A stretch of 64,000 bases of DNA from positions 22,779-86,778 of the forward strand of contig NZ_QYTV02000010.1 in NCBI RefSeq assembly GCF_003605385.1, given 5' to 3'. Of this stretch, positions 36,397 to 45,996 are shown in pieces. The stretch comes from Siminovitchia acidinfaciens. Its GTDB lineage: Bacteria > Bacillota > Bacilli > Bacillales > Bacillaceae_C. Position numbers and translations under genes: made by a program. The notes under the pieces are model-generated. The model was not told the DNA's origin. It made no database searches and worked only from the letters and a program-made list of their open reading frames with translations. Positions within the stretch are counted from its first letter, which is position 1, and every line of letters begins with the position of its first letter.

Positions 36397-37800
36397 ATGG
36401 AAATGTTGTCATGCAACTTGAACCGTTCAATCGATGTTCCGCTTTACGAACAGCTCTATTTATATATAAAAGAAGAAATTACGGAAGGCCGCCTGGAATA
36501 CGGCTCCAAGCTGCCATCCAAGAGGAAACTTTCCGAGTTTCTTAAAGTCAGCCAAAATACAGTAGAAACTGCCTATGATCAATTAATTGCTGAAGGATAT
36601 ATTGAAAGCCTACCGCGAAGAGGATTTTTTGTTCTTGCCTATGAAGACCTCGAATATGTTCAAAATGAAGCAGCTGTAACAGATGAATTGGTGGAAGAAA
36701 AGGAGAAGGTGAAATACCACTTTCACCCAGGATGGATTGATACAAAGAACTTCCCTTTTGATAAATGGAGAAAATATGCCAGAGATACAATTGATCAGCA
36801 GCATCACTCCTTGCTTTTATTGGGTGACAAGCAAGGCGAGCTGGACCTCCGCAGGGAAATTGCCCATTATTTGTATCATGCCAGAGGAGTTCAGTGCTCC
36901 CCAGAACAAGTCGTAATCGGAGCCGGGAGTGACATCCTCCTGCAGCAGCTCATCCTGTTGTTTGATAAAAAAACAGTGTATGGCGTAGAGGACCCTGGCT
37001 ACCACGTGATTTCACATATATTAAAAAGTTCACACCATAAAGTGCATCCGCTTGAAGTGGATGATGAGGGTGTTAAGACGGATTCCATTGAAAATACCAA
37101 CATCAATGTTGTTTACGTCACACCGTCCCACCACTTCCCCTATGGGTCCGTACTTTCGGTCAACCGCCGGATCAAGCTTTTGAATTGGGCAGCAAGCGGC
37201 GATCATCATTTTATCATTGAGGATGATTATGACAGCGAGTTCCGTTATAGCGGGAAATCCATTCCATCGCTGCAAAGTATGGATCACAGCGAAAAAGTGA
37301 TTTACTTGGGCAGTTTTTCAAAGTCGCTTATTCCCTCACTTAGGATCAGCTATATGGTTTTACCAAAACCTTTGCTGAAAAAATATAAACAAGAAGCGTT
37401 ATCTTTCTATCATTGCTCCGTGTCAAGAATTGATCAGCATATATTAACCCAGTTTATGAGAGAAAGAGACTTTGAGAGACATCTAAACAGGATGAGGAAA
37501 ATATACCGTAAAAAACTGGAAAAAACGTTAGAGGTTTTAAAGCCCTACCAAGATAAAGTGGAAGTGATTGGGGAACATTCCGGGCTGCATATGCTCCTCG
37601 CTGTAAAAAATGGGATGAACGAAAAAGAGCTTGTCCAAAAAGCTTTGGAAGCCAGTGTCAAAATTCACCCCCTTTCGTACTATACCTTGGAGAAAAAAGA
37701 TGAATACCCTCCAAAAATCTTATTGGGATTTGCGGGAATACCGGAGGAAGAGTTGGCAGAAGCGATCCTCTTGTTATTGAAAAGCTGGAACATTGTCTAA
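36397..37800 (+). CDS. MocR/PdxR-type GntR regulator with aminotransferase-like domain
   Basis: 467 residues. N-terminal GntR winged helix (about 10-80; YEQLYLYIKEEITEGRLEYGSKLPSKRKLSEFLKVSQNTVETAYDQLIAEGYI). A fold-type I aminotransferase-like domain follows, with PLP Lys in YLGSFSKSLIPSLRISYMV and the Asp of IIEDDYDSEFRY. MocR proteins that are divergent from pdxS usually act as PLP-sensing PdxR regulators: activator when PLP is low, and autorepressor. Ribosome site AGGAGG. Function is inferred from the divergent pair. Confidence 0.9.
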   Translation: MEMLSCNLNRSIDVPLYEQLYLYIKEEITEGRLEYGSKLPSKRKLSEFLKVSQNTVETAYDQLIAEGYIESLPRRGFFVLAYEDLEYVQNEAAVTDELVEEKEKVKYHFHPGWIDTKNFPFDKWRKYARDTIDQQHHSLLLLGDKQGELDLRREIAHYLYHARGVQCSPEQVVIGAGSDILLQQLILLFDKKTVYGVEDPGYHVISHILKSSHHKVHPLEVDDEGVKTDSIENTNINVVYVTPSHHFPYGSVLSVNRRIKLLNWAASGDHHFIIEDDYDSEFRYSGKSIPSLQSMDHSEKVIYLGSFSKSLIPSLRISYMVLPKPLLKKYKQEALSFYHCSVSRIDQHILTQFMRERDFERHLNRMRKIYRKKLEKTLEVLKPYQDKVEVIGEHSGLHMLLAVKNGMNEKELVQKALEASVKIHPLSYYTLEKKDEYPPKILLGFAGIPEEELAEAILLLLKSWNIV

Positions 37801-37834
37801 GGGGCTTAAATTGGAGAGCCCCGTTCTTTTTTAA
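37800..37834 (+). terminator. Terminator of the PdxR-like gene
   Basis: Stem GGGGCT / AGCCCC (37801-37806 with 37817-37822), followed by GTTCTTTTTT. Confidence 0.8.
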
Positions 37835-37857
37835 TAAAAAAACCTAGGGGGAAAGTT

Positions 37858-38940
37858 TTGCTTACAAATCATTCAAATGCACTTGTTCAAGCAGAATTGG
37901 ATAACGCGAAAAAAGCAAGCATTGCCATTGGCGTCGTAACAAAAGATGGAAAATATACCTCAGGAAAAACATACGACGAAATCTTAGATACAGAAATTGG
38001 GGACTGTTTGTTTGAAATTGGTTCCACTACTAAAACTTTCACAAGCCTATTATTGGCAAAGTTAGTCTGTGATGGGCTGATTTCACTTGATGAGCCAATA
38101 AAATCATATAAATCGGAATACCAAAATGCATTAGCATTTAACGGGAAAGAGATAACATTTCGGCACCTTTCCACTCACAGATCCGGCCTCCCGAGAGAAG
38201 ATATGAAAAAGATTCGCCAAAGAATCAAGGAAAATAAACAGGATAAAAGCAATCCATATAAACATTTTTCTGCAGATGATCTTCACCATTTTTTTATAGA
38301 CTATGATCTAAATAGAGAGATAGATAAAAAGTGGAGATACTCCAATATAGGTGTGGGTCTCTTGGGCAACACCCTTGCAGAAATACTTGGGGCAACCTAT
38401 GAAGAAGCGATCCAGTCACACATATTAAGTCCTTTAGGGATGAAGGATACTTTTATTCATGGGACCGAAGAACAAAACAGCCGCTATGTAAGGTCTTATA
38501 ATAAAAAAGGAGTTCAACTCCCGCATATGGAGCTTCCTGCCATTAACGGAGCAGGAGCATTAAAAAGCAGTATTCATGACATGCTTAATTATTTAGAATT
38601 TCAAATGGGATTAAAAGAAAGCCCTTTAAATGAGGCTATAGAATTAACTCATCAAATTCACGGAAAATCCTCTTCGAAAAAAATTCAGATGGGGCTTGGC
38701 TGGTTTATTGAACAGAAAAAGTGGAGCGAATCCCCGCTTCTGCATCATGGAGGTACAACAATGGGATTCCACACGTATTGTGGGTTTCTTAAAAAAGAGC
38801 AAATTGGTGTCGTTATATTTTCAACCATTCAATTAAGGACTTGGAGACTCATTAAGATGCTGTTAAATATGACTGGATTAGTCAACGAGAATATTGCTGA
38901 GTCTATTTTTAAAGAGCATTTAGCTCAACGAGGACAATGA
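37858..38940 (+). CDS. Beta-lactamase-superfamily serine hydrolase (penicillin-binding-protein-like)
   Basis: 360 residues from a TTG with an AGGGGG ribosome site. Catalytic Ser-x-x-Lys in EIGSTTKTF (Ser56, Lys59), Tyr-x-Asn in WRYSNIGVGLLG, and the third motif as LLHHGGTTMGFH. No signal peptide is obvious, so it is probably cytoplasmic. The class includes esterases, D-amino-acid peptidases and AmpH-like enzymes. A true beta-lactamase is unlikely without export. Stands alone. Confidence 0.88.
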   Translation: MLTNHSNALVQAELDNAKKASIAIGVVTKDGKYTSGKTYDEILDTEIGDCLFEIGSTTKTFTSLLLAKLVCDGLISLDEPIKSYKSEYQNALAFNGKEITFRHLSTHRSGLPREDMKKIRQRIKENKQDKSNPYKHFSADDLHHFFIDYDLNREIDKKWRYSNIGVGLLGNTLAEILGATYEEAIQSHILSPLGMKDTFIHGTEEQNSRYVRSYNKKGVQLPHMELPAINGAGALKSSIHDMLNYLEFQMGLKESPLNEAIELTHQIHGKSSSKKIQMGLGWFIEQKKWSESPLLHHGGTTMGFHTYCGFLKKEQIGVVIFSTIQLRTWRLIKMLLNMTGLVNENIAESIFKEHLAQRGQ

Positions 38941-38952
38941 TAATCAGCACAA

Positions 38953-38985
38953 AAACGCCTTTTGCTCAGCTGGCAAAAGGCGCCA
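38953..38985 (-). terminator. Terminator shared by the serine hydrolase and LLM genes
   Basis: Ten-base-pair stem CGCCTTTTGC / GCAAAAGGCG. Followed on the minus strand by TTTTTG, and less strongly T-rich on the plus strand. Confidence 0.8.
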
Positions 38986-38988
38986 TAT

Positions 38989-40038
38989 TTATTGCTCCGC
39001 TTCCCACCGGGATATTTCCTCACGCACGCGCGGTGCCACTTCTTTTCCAAGCAGCTCAATGGCTCTCATAACCTGGTCATGGGGCATCGTGCCAAGCGGC
39101 ACATGCATCATGAATCGGGTGATGCCTACGTTTTTTCTAAGATGGATAATTTTTTCCGCCACCGTATCCGGGTCACCTACATACAAAGCGCCTTCAAAGC
39201 TCCTTGCCGCATCGAAACTCGACCGGTCGTAATGGCCCCAGCCTCTTTCCCTCCCGAGCACATTCATCACCTGCTGGGTAGATGGGAAAAACTTATCAGC
39301 AGCTTCTTCGGTAGTTTCCGCAATGAAGCCATGAGAGTGTGAAGCCACTGGCAGTTTAGACGGGTCGTGCCCTGCCTTGGCGGCCGCTCTCTTATAAATT
39401 TCCACTAACGGCGCAAACTGCACCGGCCTGCCTCCAATGATCGCGAGAACAAGCGGCAGCCCCAGAAGACCTGCCCTAATGACAGACTCTGTATTCCCAC
39501 CGCTGCCAATCCATACAGGCAATGGATCCTGTACAGGCCGTGGATAAACCCCAAGATTGTTGATGGCCGGGCGGTGTCCGCCTCTCCAAGTCACCTTCTC
39601 AGATTTGCACAGTTCCAATAGCAGCTCCAGCTTCTCTTCAAATAGTTCATCGTAATCCTTTAAATCATAGCCAAACAATGGAAATGATTCGATGAAAGAC
39701 CCTCGACCCGCCATGATCTCGGCGCGGCCATTTGATATTCCGTCAAGCATGGAAAAATCCTGGAACACACGTACAGGGTCGTCTGAGGAAAGCACCGTAA
39801 CCGCGCTTGTCAACCGTATCCTTTTTGTCTGAGGCGCGGCGGCCGCCAGCAGTATAGCTGGTGACGAAGCCGCAAAATCTTTCCGATGATGCTCGCCTAC
39901 TCCAAAAACGTCCAACCCTACTTGATCCGCAAGAACAATCTCTTCGACCACTTCGCGCAGCCTCTGTGCATGGCTGATCACTTCGCCGGTTTCCGGGTCA
40001 GGTGTCGTCTCTACAAATGTCGTTATGCCTATTTCCAA
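38989..40038 (-). CDS. LLM-class flavin-dependent oxidoreductase
   Basis: 349 residues. Luciferase-like TIM-barrel features: GEHHRKDFAASSPAILLAAAAPQTKRIRL, VRVFQDFSMLDGISNGRAEIMAGRGS, PLPVWIGSGGNTESVIRAG. Probably FMN or F420-type; Bacillus lack F420 in general, so FMN. The subgroup resembles the 2I7G-like (TIGR03858) oxidoreductases of unknown substrate. Monocistronic, divergent from the GntR-TRAP operon. Confidence 0.9.
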   Translation of the reverse strand: MEIGITTFVETTPDPETGEVISHAQRLREVVEEIVLADQVGLDVFGVGEHHRKDFAASSPAILLAAAAPQTKRIRLTSAVTVLSSDDPVRVFQDFSMLDGISNGRAEIMAGRGSFIESFPLFGYDLKDYDELFEEKLELLLELCKSEKVTWRGGHRPAINNLGVYPRPVQDPLPVWIGSGGNTESVIRAGLLGLPLVLAIIGGRPVQFAPLVEIYKRAAAKAGHDPSKLPVASHSHGFIAETTEEAADKFFPSTQQVMNVLGRERGWGHYDRSSFDAARSFEGALYVGDPDTVAEKIIHLRKNVGITRFMMHVPLGTMPHDQVMRAIELLGKEVAPRVREEISRWEAEQ

Positions 40039-40362
40039 TGGTCATCCTCCTTCATCTGAAGCTCAATGAAGTTACTAAAAGTAATAGACTTATTTTATGA
40101 TACAAACTTAAAAACTACAAATTTTATTAAGGATTACTAATGAATTCCCTTAAATTCGGCGGACTCATAACAGGATTATACGGTCCAGCATTTAAATCAC
40201 CCTCCACTTAAATTATTATCACTTTCTATATACCTAATAAATTAATTAAATAATCTAAATAGACAAAAAATATTGATATCCCTTCTGATTGGTGGTTAAA
40301 TTCTAGTAATATTACTTCAACTGGTCTAGACATTACTACCGCTTTGAAAAGGAGGTGTAATT
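40039..40362. other. Divergent promoter region between LLM and gntR genes
   Basis: 324 bp, AT-rich, no gene seen. Its only distinct element is the GntR-type operator at 40320-40334. Confidence 0.55.
40320..40334. promoter_or_regulatory. DasR/NagR-like operator before the GntR-TRAP operon
   Basis: ACTGGTCTAGACATTA closely matches the ACTGGTCTAGACCACT-type site bound by HutC-subfamily GntR regulators (NagR/DasR). It contains the perfect palindrome TGGTCTAGACA less one base, and lies about 30 bp before the gntR start. Implies autoregulation by the UTRA regulator. Confidence 0.6.
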
Positions 40363-41082
40363 TTGATAAATACGGAACTGCCGATTCCGCTTCACATTCA
40401 AATCAGCACGATATTGGATAAGAAAATCAGAACCGGAGTTTATGAGGAAAAAATCCCCAGTGAAAGAGAACTGGTGGAAATGTTCTCTGTTAGCAGAACG
40501 ACTGTCAGGCAAGCCATAAATAAATTGGCCTCTGACGGCATCATAAAGAAAATACCGGGAAAAGGGACATTTATTAACAAGAAGAAACCAATCCATAAAT
40601 CGCTTTCCAATCTGAACAGCCTGACTGAGACTGTCGAAGAAATGGGAATGAAGCCCGGAAGCCGGCTGCTTTGCGAAAAAGTAATAGAAAAAAGCGAGCA
40701 CAACATCGAGGTATTCGATGCAGCAGTATATAAAATCGAGCGCCTTCGGTACGCGGATGGCATTCCCATCGCCATTGAAAAACAGTTCTATCCATTGGAC
40801 ATAGGCATAAAATTGACTGATTACGACCTGCATAATGAAACGATATTCGATTTGCTAGAAAATGAAATCGGCATCAACCTTTTCGAAGCAGAACAGTTTA
40901 TTTCAACGGAAGATGCAGATGAAAGGATTTCAGATTTACTAACTATACCCAAAGGCTCTAATGTTCTAACAGTAGAAAGGATCATCACAGACCAATACGG
41001 CTCCCCAGTGGAATTTTACTTTGGACTCTACCGTCCGGATATGTACGTCTTCAGAGTCAAGTCGAGAAGGAACTCTTACTAA
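40363..41082 (+). CDS. GntR-family (HutC/UTRA) transcriptional regulator
   Basis: 239 residues from a TTG with a strong AAAGGAGGTG site. Winged helix in residues 1-75 (EEKIPSERELVEMFSVSRTTVRQAINKLASDGIIKKIPGKGTFI). UTRA effector domain in about 95-235 (AAVYKIERLRYADGIPIAIEKQFYP; PKGSNVLTVERIITDQYGSPVEFYFGLYRPDMYVF). HutC-type regulators usually repress adjacent transport and catabolic genes until an effector binds. Here that means the TRAP transporter and alcohol dehydrogenase that follow. Confidence 0.92.
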   Translation: MINTELPIPLHIQISTILDKKIRTGVYEEKIPSERELVEMFSVSRTTVRQAINKLASDGIIKKIPGKGTFINKKKPIHKSLSNLNSLTETVEEMGMKPGSRLLCEKVIEKSEHNIEVFDAAVYKIERLRYADGIPIAIEKQFYPLDIGIKLTDYDLHNETIFDLLENEIGINLFEAEQFISTEDADERISDLLTIPKGSNVLTVERIITDQYGSPVEFYFGLYRPDMYVFRVKSRRNSY

Positions 41083-41125
41083 AGGTAAAAAATGAAAGCG
41101 CCGACAATCAAAAAGGAGGAAAATA

Positions 41126-42184
41126 ATGAAAATAATAAAGGGTGCAGCTACCCCTGTTTTGGCTCTCCTGATTTTTATCACACTGGTTCTGCTTGGGAAT
41201 GCCGCTTTGGCAAAAAGCTTCGGCTCAAGTCAAAACGAAGTGATAACTTTTCGGGTAGCACAATCGAAAGCCAGCAATCACCCGGTGTCACAGGGAATAA
41301 GCAAGTTTGCTGAATTGGTCAAAGAAAAATCTGATGGAAAAATCATCATTGAAACATATCACGACGGCCTCATTGGAGATGACAGAGAAGTAATCGAAAG
41401 TGCCCAAAGGGGCAGTATCGCCTTTGCCAGCTCCTCAACCCCCAACATGACTAGCTTCACCAACTACTTCACAGCATGGGATCTGCCTTATATCTTTGAA
41501 AACAAAGAGGAAGTTTACAAAGCTATCGATGGTAAACCTGGAGACATTATCCGGGAAGAAATGGAGAAATCAGGATTCAAAGTCATTTTCTTTCCTGACT
41601 ATGGATTTAGACAGGTTGTAAACAATAAAAAGCCCATCAAATTGCCCGAGGATCTAAAAGGCATGAAAATCCGTACCACCAACTCGAAGATTGAACAAGC
41701 TGATTTCGAAGCATTCGGCGCCAACCCTACTCCGGTCGCTTGGTCTGAAGTTTTCACTGCCTTGCAGCAAGGAACGGTTGAAGGCGAAGGAAACAGTTAT
41801 TCCCTGCTCTGGGACACAAAGCACCAAGAGGTCCTGAAATATGCTGCCGAAGTTAATTATAACTATAGCTCGGACATCGTTGTCATGAATAAGGAGCTAT
41901 TTGATTCATTAAATGAAAGTCAGCAAAAGCTCATCATGGACGCAGGCAAAGAAGCAGTTGAGTGGCAAAGAAACCTGGCCAATGAGCGCGAAGCTGAGGC
42001 CAAACAACAATTCATTGACTACGGCATCGAAATTTATGAACCGACAGAGGAAGAAATGAGAACTTGGAAACAAACAGCTGAACCGGTGTGGGACAAATTT
42101 GTTGTTCCTGGCATTGCAGACCCTGAATATGTCGATATTATCTTGGAAACCCTTGGCAAATCAAAAGAAGAAATCTTTAAATAA
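41126..42184 (+). CDS. TRAP transporter substrate-binding protein (DctP family)
   Basis: 352 residues. Signal peptide (about 1-30). DctP landmarks: SDGKIIIETYHDGLIGDDREVIESAQRGSIAF, the Arg-containing DLKGMKIRTTNSKIEQADFEAFGANPTPVAWSEVFTALQQGTVEGEGNSY. The Arg of KIRTT is the usual carboxylate contact, so an organic acid ligand is expected. Ribosome site AGGAGG. No lipobox, so perhaps tethered by an uncleaved signal. Confidence 0.92.
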   Translation: MKIIKGAATPVLALLIFITLVLLGNAALAKSFGSSQNEVITFRVAQSKASNHPVSQGISKFAELVKEKSDGKIIIETYHDGLIGDDREVIESAQRGSIAFASSSTPNMTSFTNYFTAWDLPYIFENKEEVYKAIDGKPGDIIREEMEKSGFKVIFFPDYGFRQVVNNKKPIKLPEDLKGMKIRTTNSKIEQADFEAFGANPTPVAWSEVFTALQQGTVEGEGNSYSLLWDTKHQEVLKYAAEVNYNYSSDIVVMNKELFDSLNESQQKLIMDAGKEAVEWQRNLANEREAEAKQQFIDYGIEIYEPTEEEMRTWKQTAEPVWDKFVVPGIADPEYVDIILETLGKSKEEIFK

Positions 42185-42228
42185 ACAGGAAATCTTGAGG
42201 AAAAATCCTATCTTTGAGGAGGATGAAG

Positions 42229-44136
42229 GTGGAACCTACAATTGCTGTAGAAGAACTGGAAGGAAAGTCGCCGGATATAAAAAATTCGAGGGAATCCAAT
42301 AAACTGCTTAGTGTCATTGATCAGCGTTTTGAGGAAGTACTCATCGTTGCCGGATTTTTAACTTTCATAATATTAATCAACCTTCAGGTGATCAACCGCT
42401 ACGTGCTTCCTTTTGTAGACATAGCCAATATTACAACATGGACAGAAGAAATTTCCCGCTATCTCTTTATCTTTGTCTCATTTCTCGGTGCCAGCCTAGC
42501 CATCAGAAAAGGCGAATCAATTCAGGTGAATTTTTTGCTGGACAGGATGTCGGCCGGTCTCAGGAATTCAATTAATATAGCTAATACCATATTCATGGTT
42601 TATTTCAGCTATATCATGATTCGTTACGGTTACGATTTAATCACATTCCAATTAGAGACTCACCAGTCGTCCCCTGCACTGGCTATGCCGATGGCAGTCC
42701 CGTACAGCGCAGTCCCAATAGGCTTTACTCTTATTTTGATTAGACTTGTACAGAAATTTATCAAGGATACGAAAGGAATTCATTTAAAAGATGGAGTCTT
42801 GGGTGCTGTAATAGCTATGGTGATTATTGCGCCGGCGATTCTTATGCCAGATCACAAAATCACTCTGGCATTGTTCGGATATTTTATATTATTTATTTTG
42901 ATTGGGATGCCGATTGCTTTTTCCCTCGGGGTAAGCACGCTGGCAACGGTCTTGGCCACAGACGCCATCCCAATTGACTTTTTCCCACAAACGGCATTTA
43001 CAAGTATCGATAACTTTCCAATTATGGCCATCCCCTTCTTCATCGCTGCCGGCATTATCATGGGTGGAGGAAACATCATCAGGAAACTGCTGAAGCTTTC
43101 GGATGAACTCATCGGTTATCTTCCAGGCGGATTGGCATTGGTGGCCATTGCAACGAGTATGTTTTTCTCGGCTATCAGTGGGTCAGGCCCCGCTACCGTT
43201 GCAGCCATCGGTACGATATTGATACCAGCAATGATAAAACAGGGGTATAGCGCAAGTTTTTCTACTGCGATTGTTGCAACATCGGGATCCATTGGAGTCA
43301 TTATCCCACCGAGTAATCCCATGGTCATTTATGGAGTCGTATCCCAAGAATCCATTTCTAAGTTGTTCATAGCAGGAATTTTACCCGGTATATTAACAGG
43401 GTTTGCATTAATGATCGTAACCTACTTCATCTCCAAGAAAAAAGGCTGGCGCGGCGAAAATACGAAATTCGATATGAAAAGAATGCTTTCCGCTGCATGG
43501 GATGCAAAGCTTGCACTGTTAGTGCCTGTGATCATACTTGGAGGAATTTACGGCGGTTACATGACGCCGACGGAAGCGGCGGCTGTGGCAGCGGCCTACG
43601 GACTGATCGTCGGTTTTTTCATATACAAAGATTTGAACTTAAAATCTCTCTATCAATGCTTGTCCAAAGCAGGCGTCACTTCCGCGATTATCATTTTGTT
43701 GATTGTAATGGCGAGCATTTTTGGACGCTTGATCACGTTGGAAAGAGTAGCAGAAACTGTCGCTCAGTTTGTTCTGTCCTTAAGTGACAATAAAATTGTT
43801 ATCTTGCTGTTGTTAAATGCTTTCTTGCTACTCGTTGGCCTTGTAATGGAAGCCTTGGCGGCCATTGTTATCGTAACGCCGATTCTATTGCCAATGGCGC
43901 TTGCCATCGGAGTAGATCCTATTCACTTTGGCTTAATCATGATCTTCAACCTTGCAATCGGCTTCGTCACCCCTCCGGTAGGAGTGAACTTGTTTGTGGC
44001 CGCCAGTACTGCAAAGGTGAAAATCGAAGAAGTCATCAAAGGAAACTCTGTGCTTCTGGTCACTATGCTTGTTGTGTTGGCTTTGGTCACATATATCCCA
44101 GATATCAGCTTGTGGCTGGTAGGGTTTATGAAGTAA
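42229..44136 (+). CDS. Fused TRAP transporter DctQ-DctM membrane protein
   Basis: About 635 residues from a GTG at 42229 (GAGGAGG at 6 nt); a TTG at 42214 and an ATG at 42223 overlap the ribosome site and are less likely. N-terminal DctQ part (about 30-185, four helices; TWTEEISRYLFIFVSFLGASLAIRKGESIQV). C-terminal DctM part (about 190-635; FFSAISGSGPATVAAIGTILIPAMIKQGYS, GFVTPPVGVNLFVA). Q-M fusions are a recognised TRAP variant. Drives Na+- or H+-coupled uptake of the acid bound by the preceding protein. Confidence 0.92.
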   Translation: MEPTIAVEELEGKSPDIKNSRESNKLLSVIDQRFEEVLIVAGFLTFIILINLQVINRYVLPFVDIANITTWTEEISRYLFIFVSFLGASLAIRKGESIQVNFLLDRMSAGLRNSINIANTIFMVYFSYIMIRYGYDLITFQLETHQSSPALAMPMAVPYSAVPIGFTLILIRLVQKFIKDTKGIHLKDGVLGAVIAMVIIAPAILMPDHKITLALFGYFILFILIGMPIAFSLGVSTLATVLATDAIPIDFFPQTAFTSIDNFPIMAIPFFIAAGIIMGGGNIIRKLLKLSDELIGYLPGGLALVAIATSMFFSAISGSGPATVAAIGTILIPAMIKQGYSASFSTAIVATSGSIGVIIPPSNPMVIYGVVSQESISKLFIAGILPGILTGFALMIVTYFISKKKGWRGENTKFDMKRMLSAAWDAKLALLVPVIILGGIYGGYMTPTEAAAVAAAYGLIVGFFIYKDLNLKSLYQCLSKAGVTSAIIILLIVMASIFGRLITLERVAETVAQFVLSLSDNKIVILLLLNAFLLLVGLVMEALAAIVIVTPILLPMALAIGVDPIHFGLIMIFNLAIGFVTPPVGVNLFVAASTAKVKIEEVIKGNSVLLVTMLVVLALVTYIPDISLWLVGFMK

Positions 44137-44193
44137 CAGTGCTGAGCGGCGTAACCCCCGCTATGAAAATACACATATAAAGGAGAGTACATC

Positions 44194-45390
44194 ATGTCAA
44201 CCGCATTTTTCCCAAGACAAATTGAAATCGGCCCTACTTGCCTTGAACAGCTTGGAGAAGTGGCATCAAATTTAGGAGGCACGCACTTACTGATTGTGAT
44301 AGATGCATTTCTGGTGTCTTCGCCGTATTCATATGATGAAAAAATCAAAAATATTGCTAAACAGCACCAGCTGGAAGTCACATTTTTTTCAGATTACCGC
44401 GGGGAGCCTACAACTGATCATCTAAGTGCAGCATTAAATAAGATGAAAGGTACAGGGGCAGATTGCGTAGTTGCCATCGGAGGAGGCAGCGCCATCGACT
44501 TAGCAAAAGCAGTTTCGCTGTTTGCCTTAAATCCCAATATCCAGTGGCAGGAGATCGCTTCACAGACCCGGTTGAAAAGGCTTCCGTTAATCGCTGTTCC
44601 TACTACCGCAGGAACAGGTTCGGAGGCAACAAAGGTCATGGTTATCACTGACAGCCAGACGCAGTATAAAATGAACCCGGGGCATAGAGACCTTATTCCT
44701 GATGCAGCTATTTTGGATCCGGAATTATCATGCAGTTTGCCAAAGCAATTTACCGCTTATACCGGTATGGATGCGTTGACCCATGCCATTGAAGCCTATG
44801 TTTCGACTAACGCAACAGCGATTACCGATAGTTATGCACTACTCGCCATTTCAAAAATTGCTAATGCCCTGCCAAAAGTATATGAAAACGGAATGGACCT
44901 TGAAGCAAGAGAGGAAATGCTGATGGCAAGCTGCTATGCAGGCATAGCTTTTTCTAACGCTTCTACAAATTTGGCCCATGCCGCAGGCAGGCCACTGGGC
45001 GCAAGATTCAATATCCCTCATGGATTGAGCGTTTCCCTGCTTCTTCCTTTTGTCATGGAGTTCAGCTTAAAGGCAGCTGAGGAAAGGTTCGGAGATATTG
45101 CAGAGAACCTTGGAATTCAAGAGGTAGAAAGCCGCAGCAAGCTTGCTGAAAGTGCCGTCAAGCATGTAAATGAGCTAAATGAACATTTCGACATTTGGAA
45201 AGATGGATTGAAATATATCGATTTGGTTGATCTTGAAGAAAGTATCCCGGTTTTGGTGAAGGATGCGTTAAGCGGAAACGGAATTACCACGAATCGGAAA
45301 GTTCCCGATTCAAGAGATGTCAAAGATTTATATTTATCTTTAATCAACAAATTAAAGACGATTAAAGAATGCAATGCAGCTTCCCTATAA
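44194..45390 (+). CDS. Iron-containing (group III) alcohol dehydrogenase
   Basis: 398 residues. NAD site VVAIGGGSAIDLAKAV. Metal-binding region with Asp/His in YTGMDALTHAIEAYVS, and His ligands in NLAHAAGRPLGARFNIPHGLSVSLLLP. Ends the TRAP operon, so it probably oxidises a hydroxy acid (or reduces an aldehyde acid) that the TRAP system imports, such as a 3- or 4-hydroxyacid. The precise substrate is unknown. A strong bidirectional terminator follows. Confidence 0.92.
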   Translation: MSTAFFPRQIEIGPTCLEQLGEVASNLGGTHLLIVIDAFLVSSPYSYDEKIKNIAKQHQLEVTFFSDYRGEPTTDHLSAALNKMKGTGADCVVAIGGGSAIDLAKAVSLFALNPNIQWQEIASQTRLKRLPLIAVPTTAGTGSEATKVMVITDSQTQYKMNPGHRDLIPDAAILDPELSCSLPKQFTAYTGMDALTHAIEAYVSTNATAITDSYALLAISKIANALPKVYENGMDLEAREEMLMASCYAGIAFSNASTNLAHAAGRPLGARFNIPHGLSVSLLLPFVMEFSLKAAEERFGDIAENLGIQEVESRSKLAESAVKHVNELNEHFDIWKDGLKYIDLVDLEESIPVLVKDALSGNGITTNRKVPDSRDVKDLYLSLINKLKTIKECNAASL

Positions 45391-45397
45391 AAAATCA

Positions 45398-45440
45398 AAA
45401 GCAAAGCCCCAATTCATGCTTGTACTGGGGCTTTGCTTTC
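45398..45440. terminator. Bidirectional terminator after the TRAP operon
   Basis: Fourteen-base-pair perfect stem AAAGCAAAGCCCCA / TGGGGCTTTGCTTT with a 14-base loop, T-rich on both sides. Confidence 0.9.
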
Positions 45441-45449
45441 ATTTGACCA

Positions 45450-45791
45450 TTACGCCTTCTTAACAAACTCTGATTTCAGCTGCATCGGACCAAATCCATC
45501 AATTTTACAGTCGATGTCGTGATCTCCTTCAACCAGGCGGATGTTCTTCACTTTCGTGCCTATTTTTACGACCGATGAACTTCCTTTTACTTTCAAGTCC
45601 TTAATCACTGTCACCGTGTCTCCATCCTGCAGCACGTTGCCATGTGCATCCTTGACCAGCTTTTGGTCATCGCTGCTTTCCGCAGCCTCTTCCGCGCTCC
45701 ACTCATTCCCGCATTCCGGACAAACAAACAGATCCCTGTCTTCGTATGTATACTCAGAATTGCACTTCGGACAATTAGGCAAATTGGACAT
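45450..45791 (-). CDS. PhnA/YjdM-family zinc-ribbon protein
   Basis: 113 residues. N-terminal zinc ribbon [25 protein letters not shown] (two Cys-x-x-Cys knuckles), an acidic linker, then the PhnA beta domain ([54 protein letters not shown]). Despite the name, homologues are not phosphonoacetate hydrolases; the role is unclear. Monocistronic. Confidence 0.9.
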   Translation of the reverse strand: MSNLPNCPKCNSEYTYEDRDLFVCPECGNEWSAEEAAESSDDQKLVKDAHGNVLQDGDTVTVIKDLKVKGSSSVVKIGTKVKNIRLVEGDHDIDCKIDGFGPMQLKSEFVKKA

Positions 45792-45957
45792 ATCACTTAC
45801 CCCCTATTTATTCATTCAATTGCATCAATATACAAAAAAGCGTATGGGGAAATACCCCCACACACATTATATAGTGTCACAGTATTTACATATTGACAAG
45901 CTTCTTATTCAGACTAAGCATATTGCGAAACGCCTTGGCCAGCCCCGGAAAACGATA

Positions 45958-45990
45958 AAAAAACGCCACAATCTTACTGTGGCGTTTCGC
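45958..45990 (-). terminator. Terminator of the DUF4153 gene
   Basis: Ten-base-pair stem AAACGCCACA / TGTGGCGTTT with seven-base loop. Followed on the minus strand by TTTTTTATCG. Confidence 0.9.
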
Positions 45991-45996
45991 TGCTAT

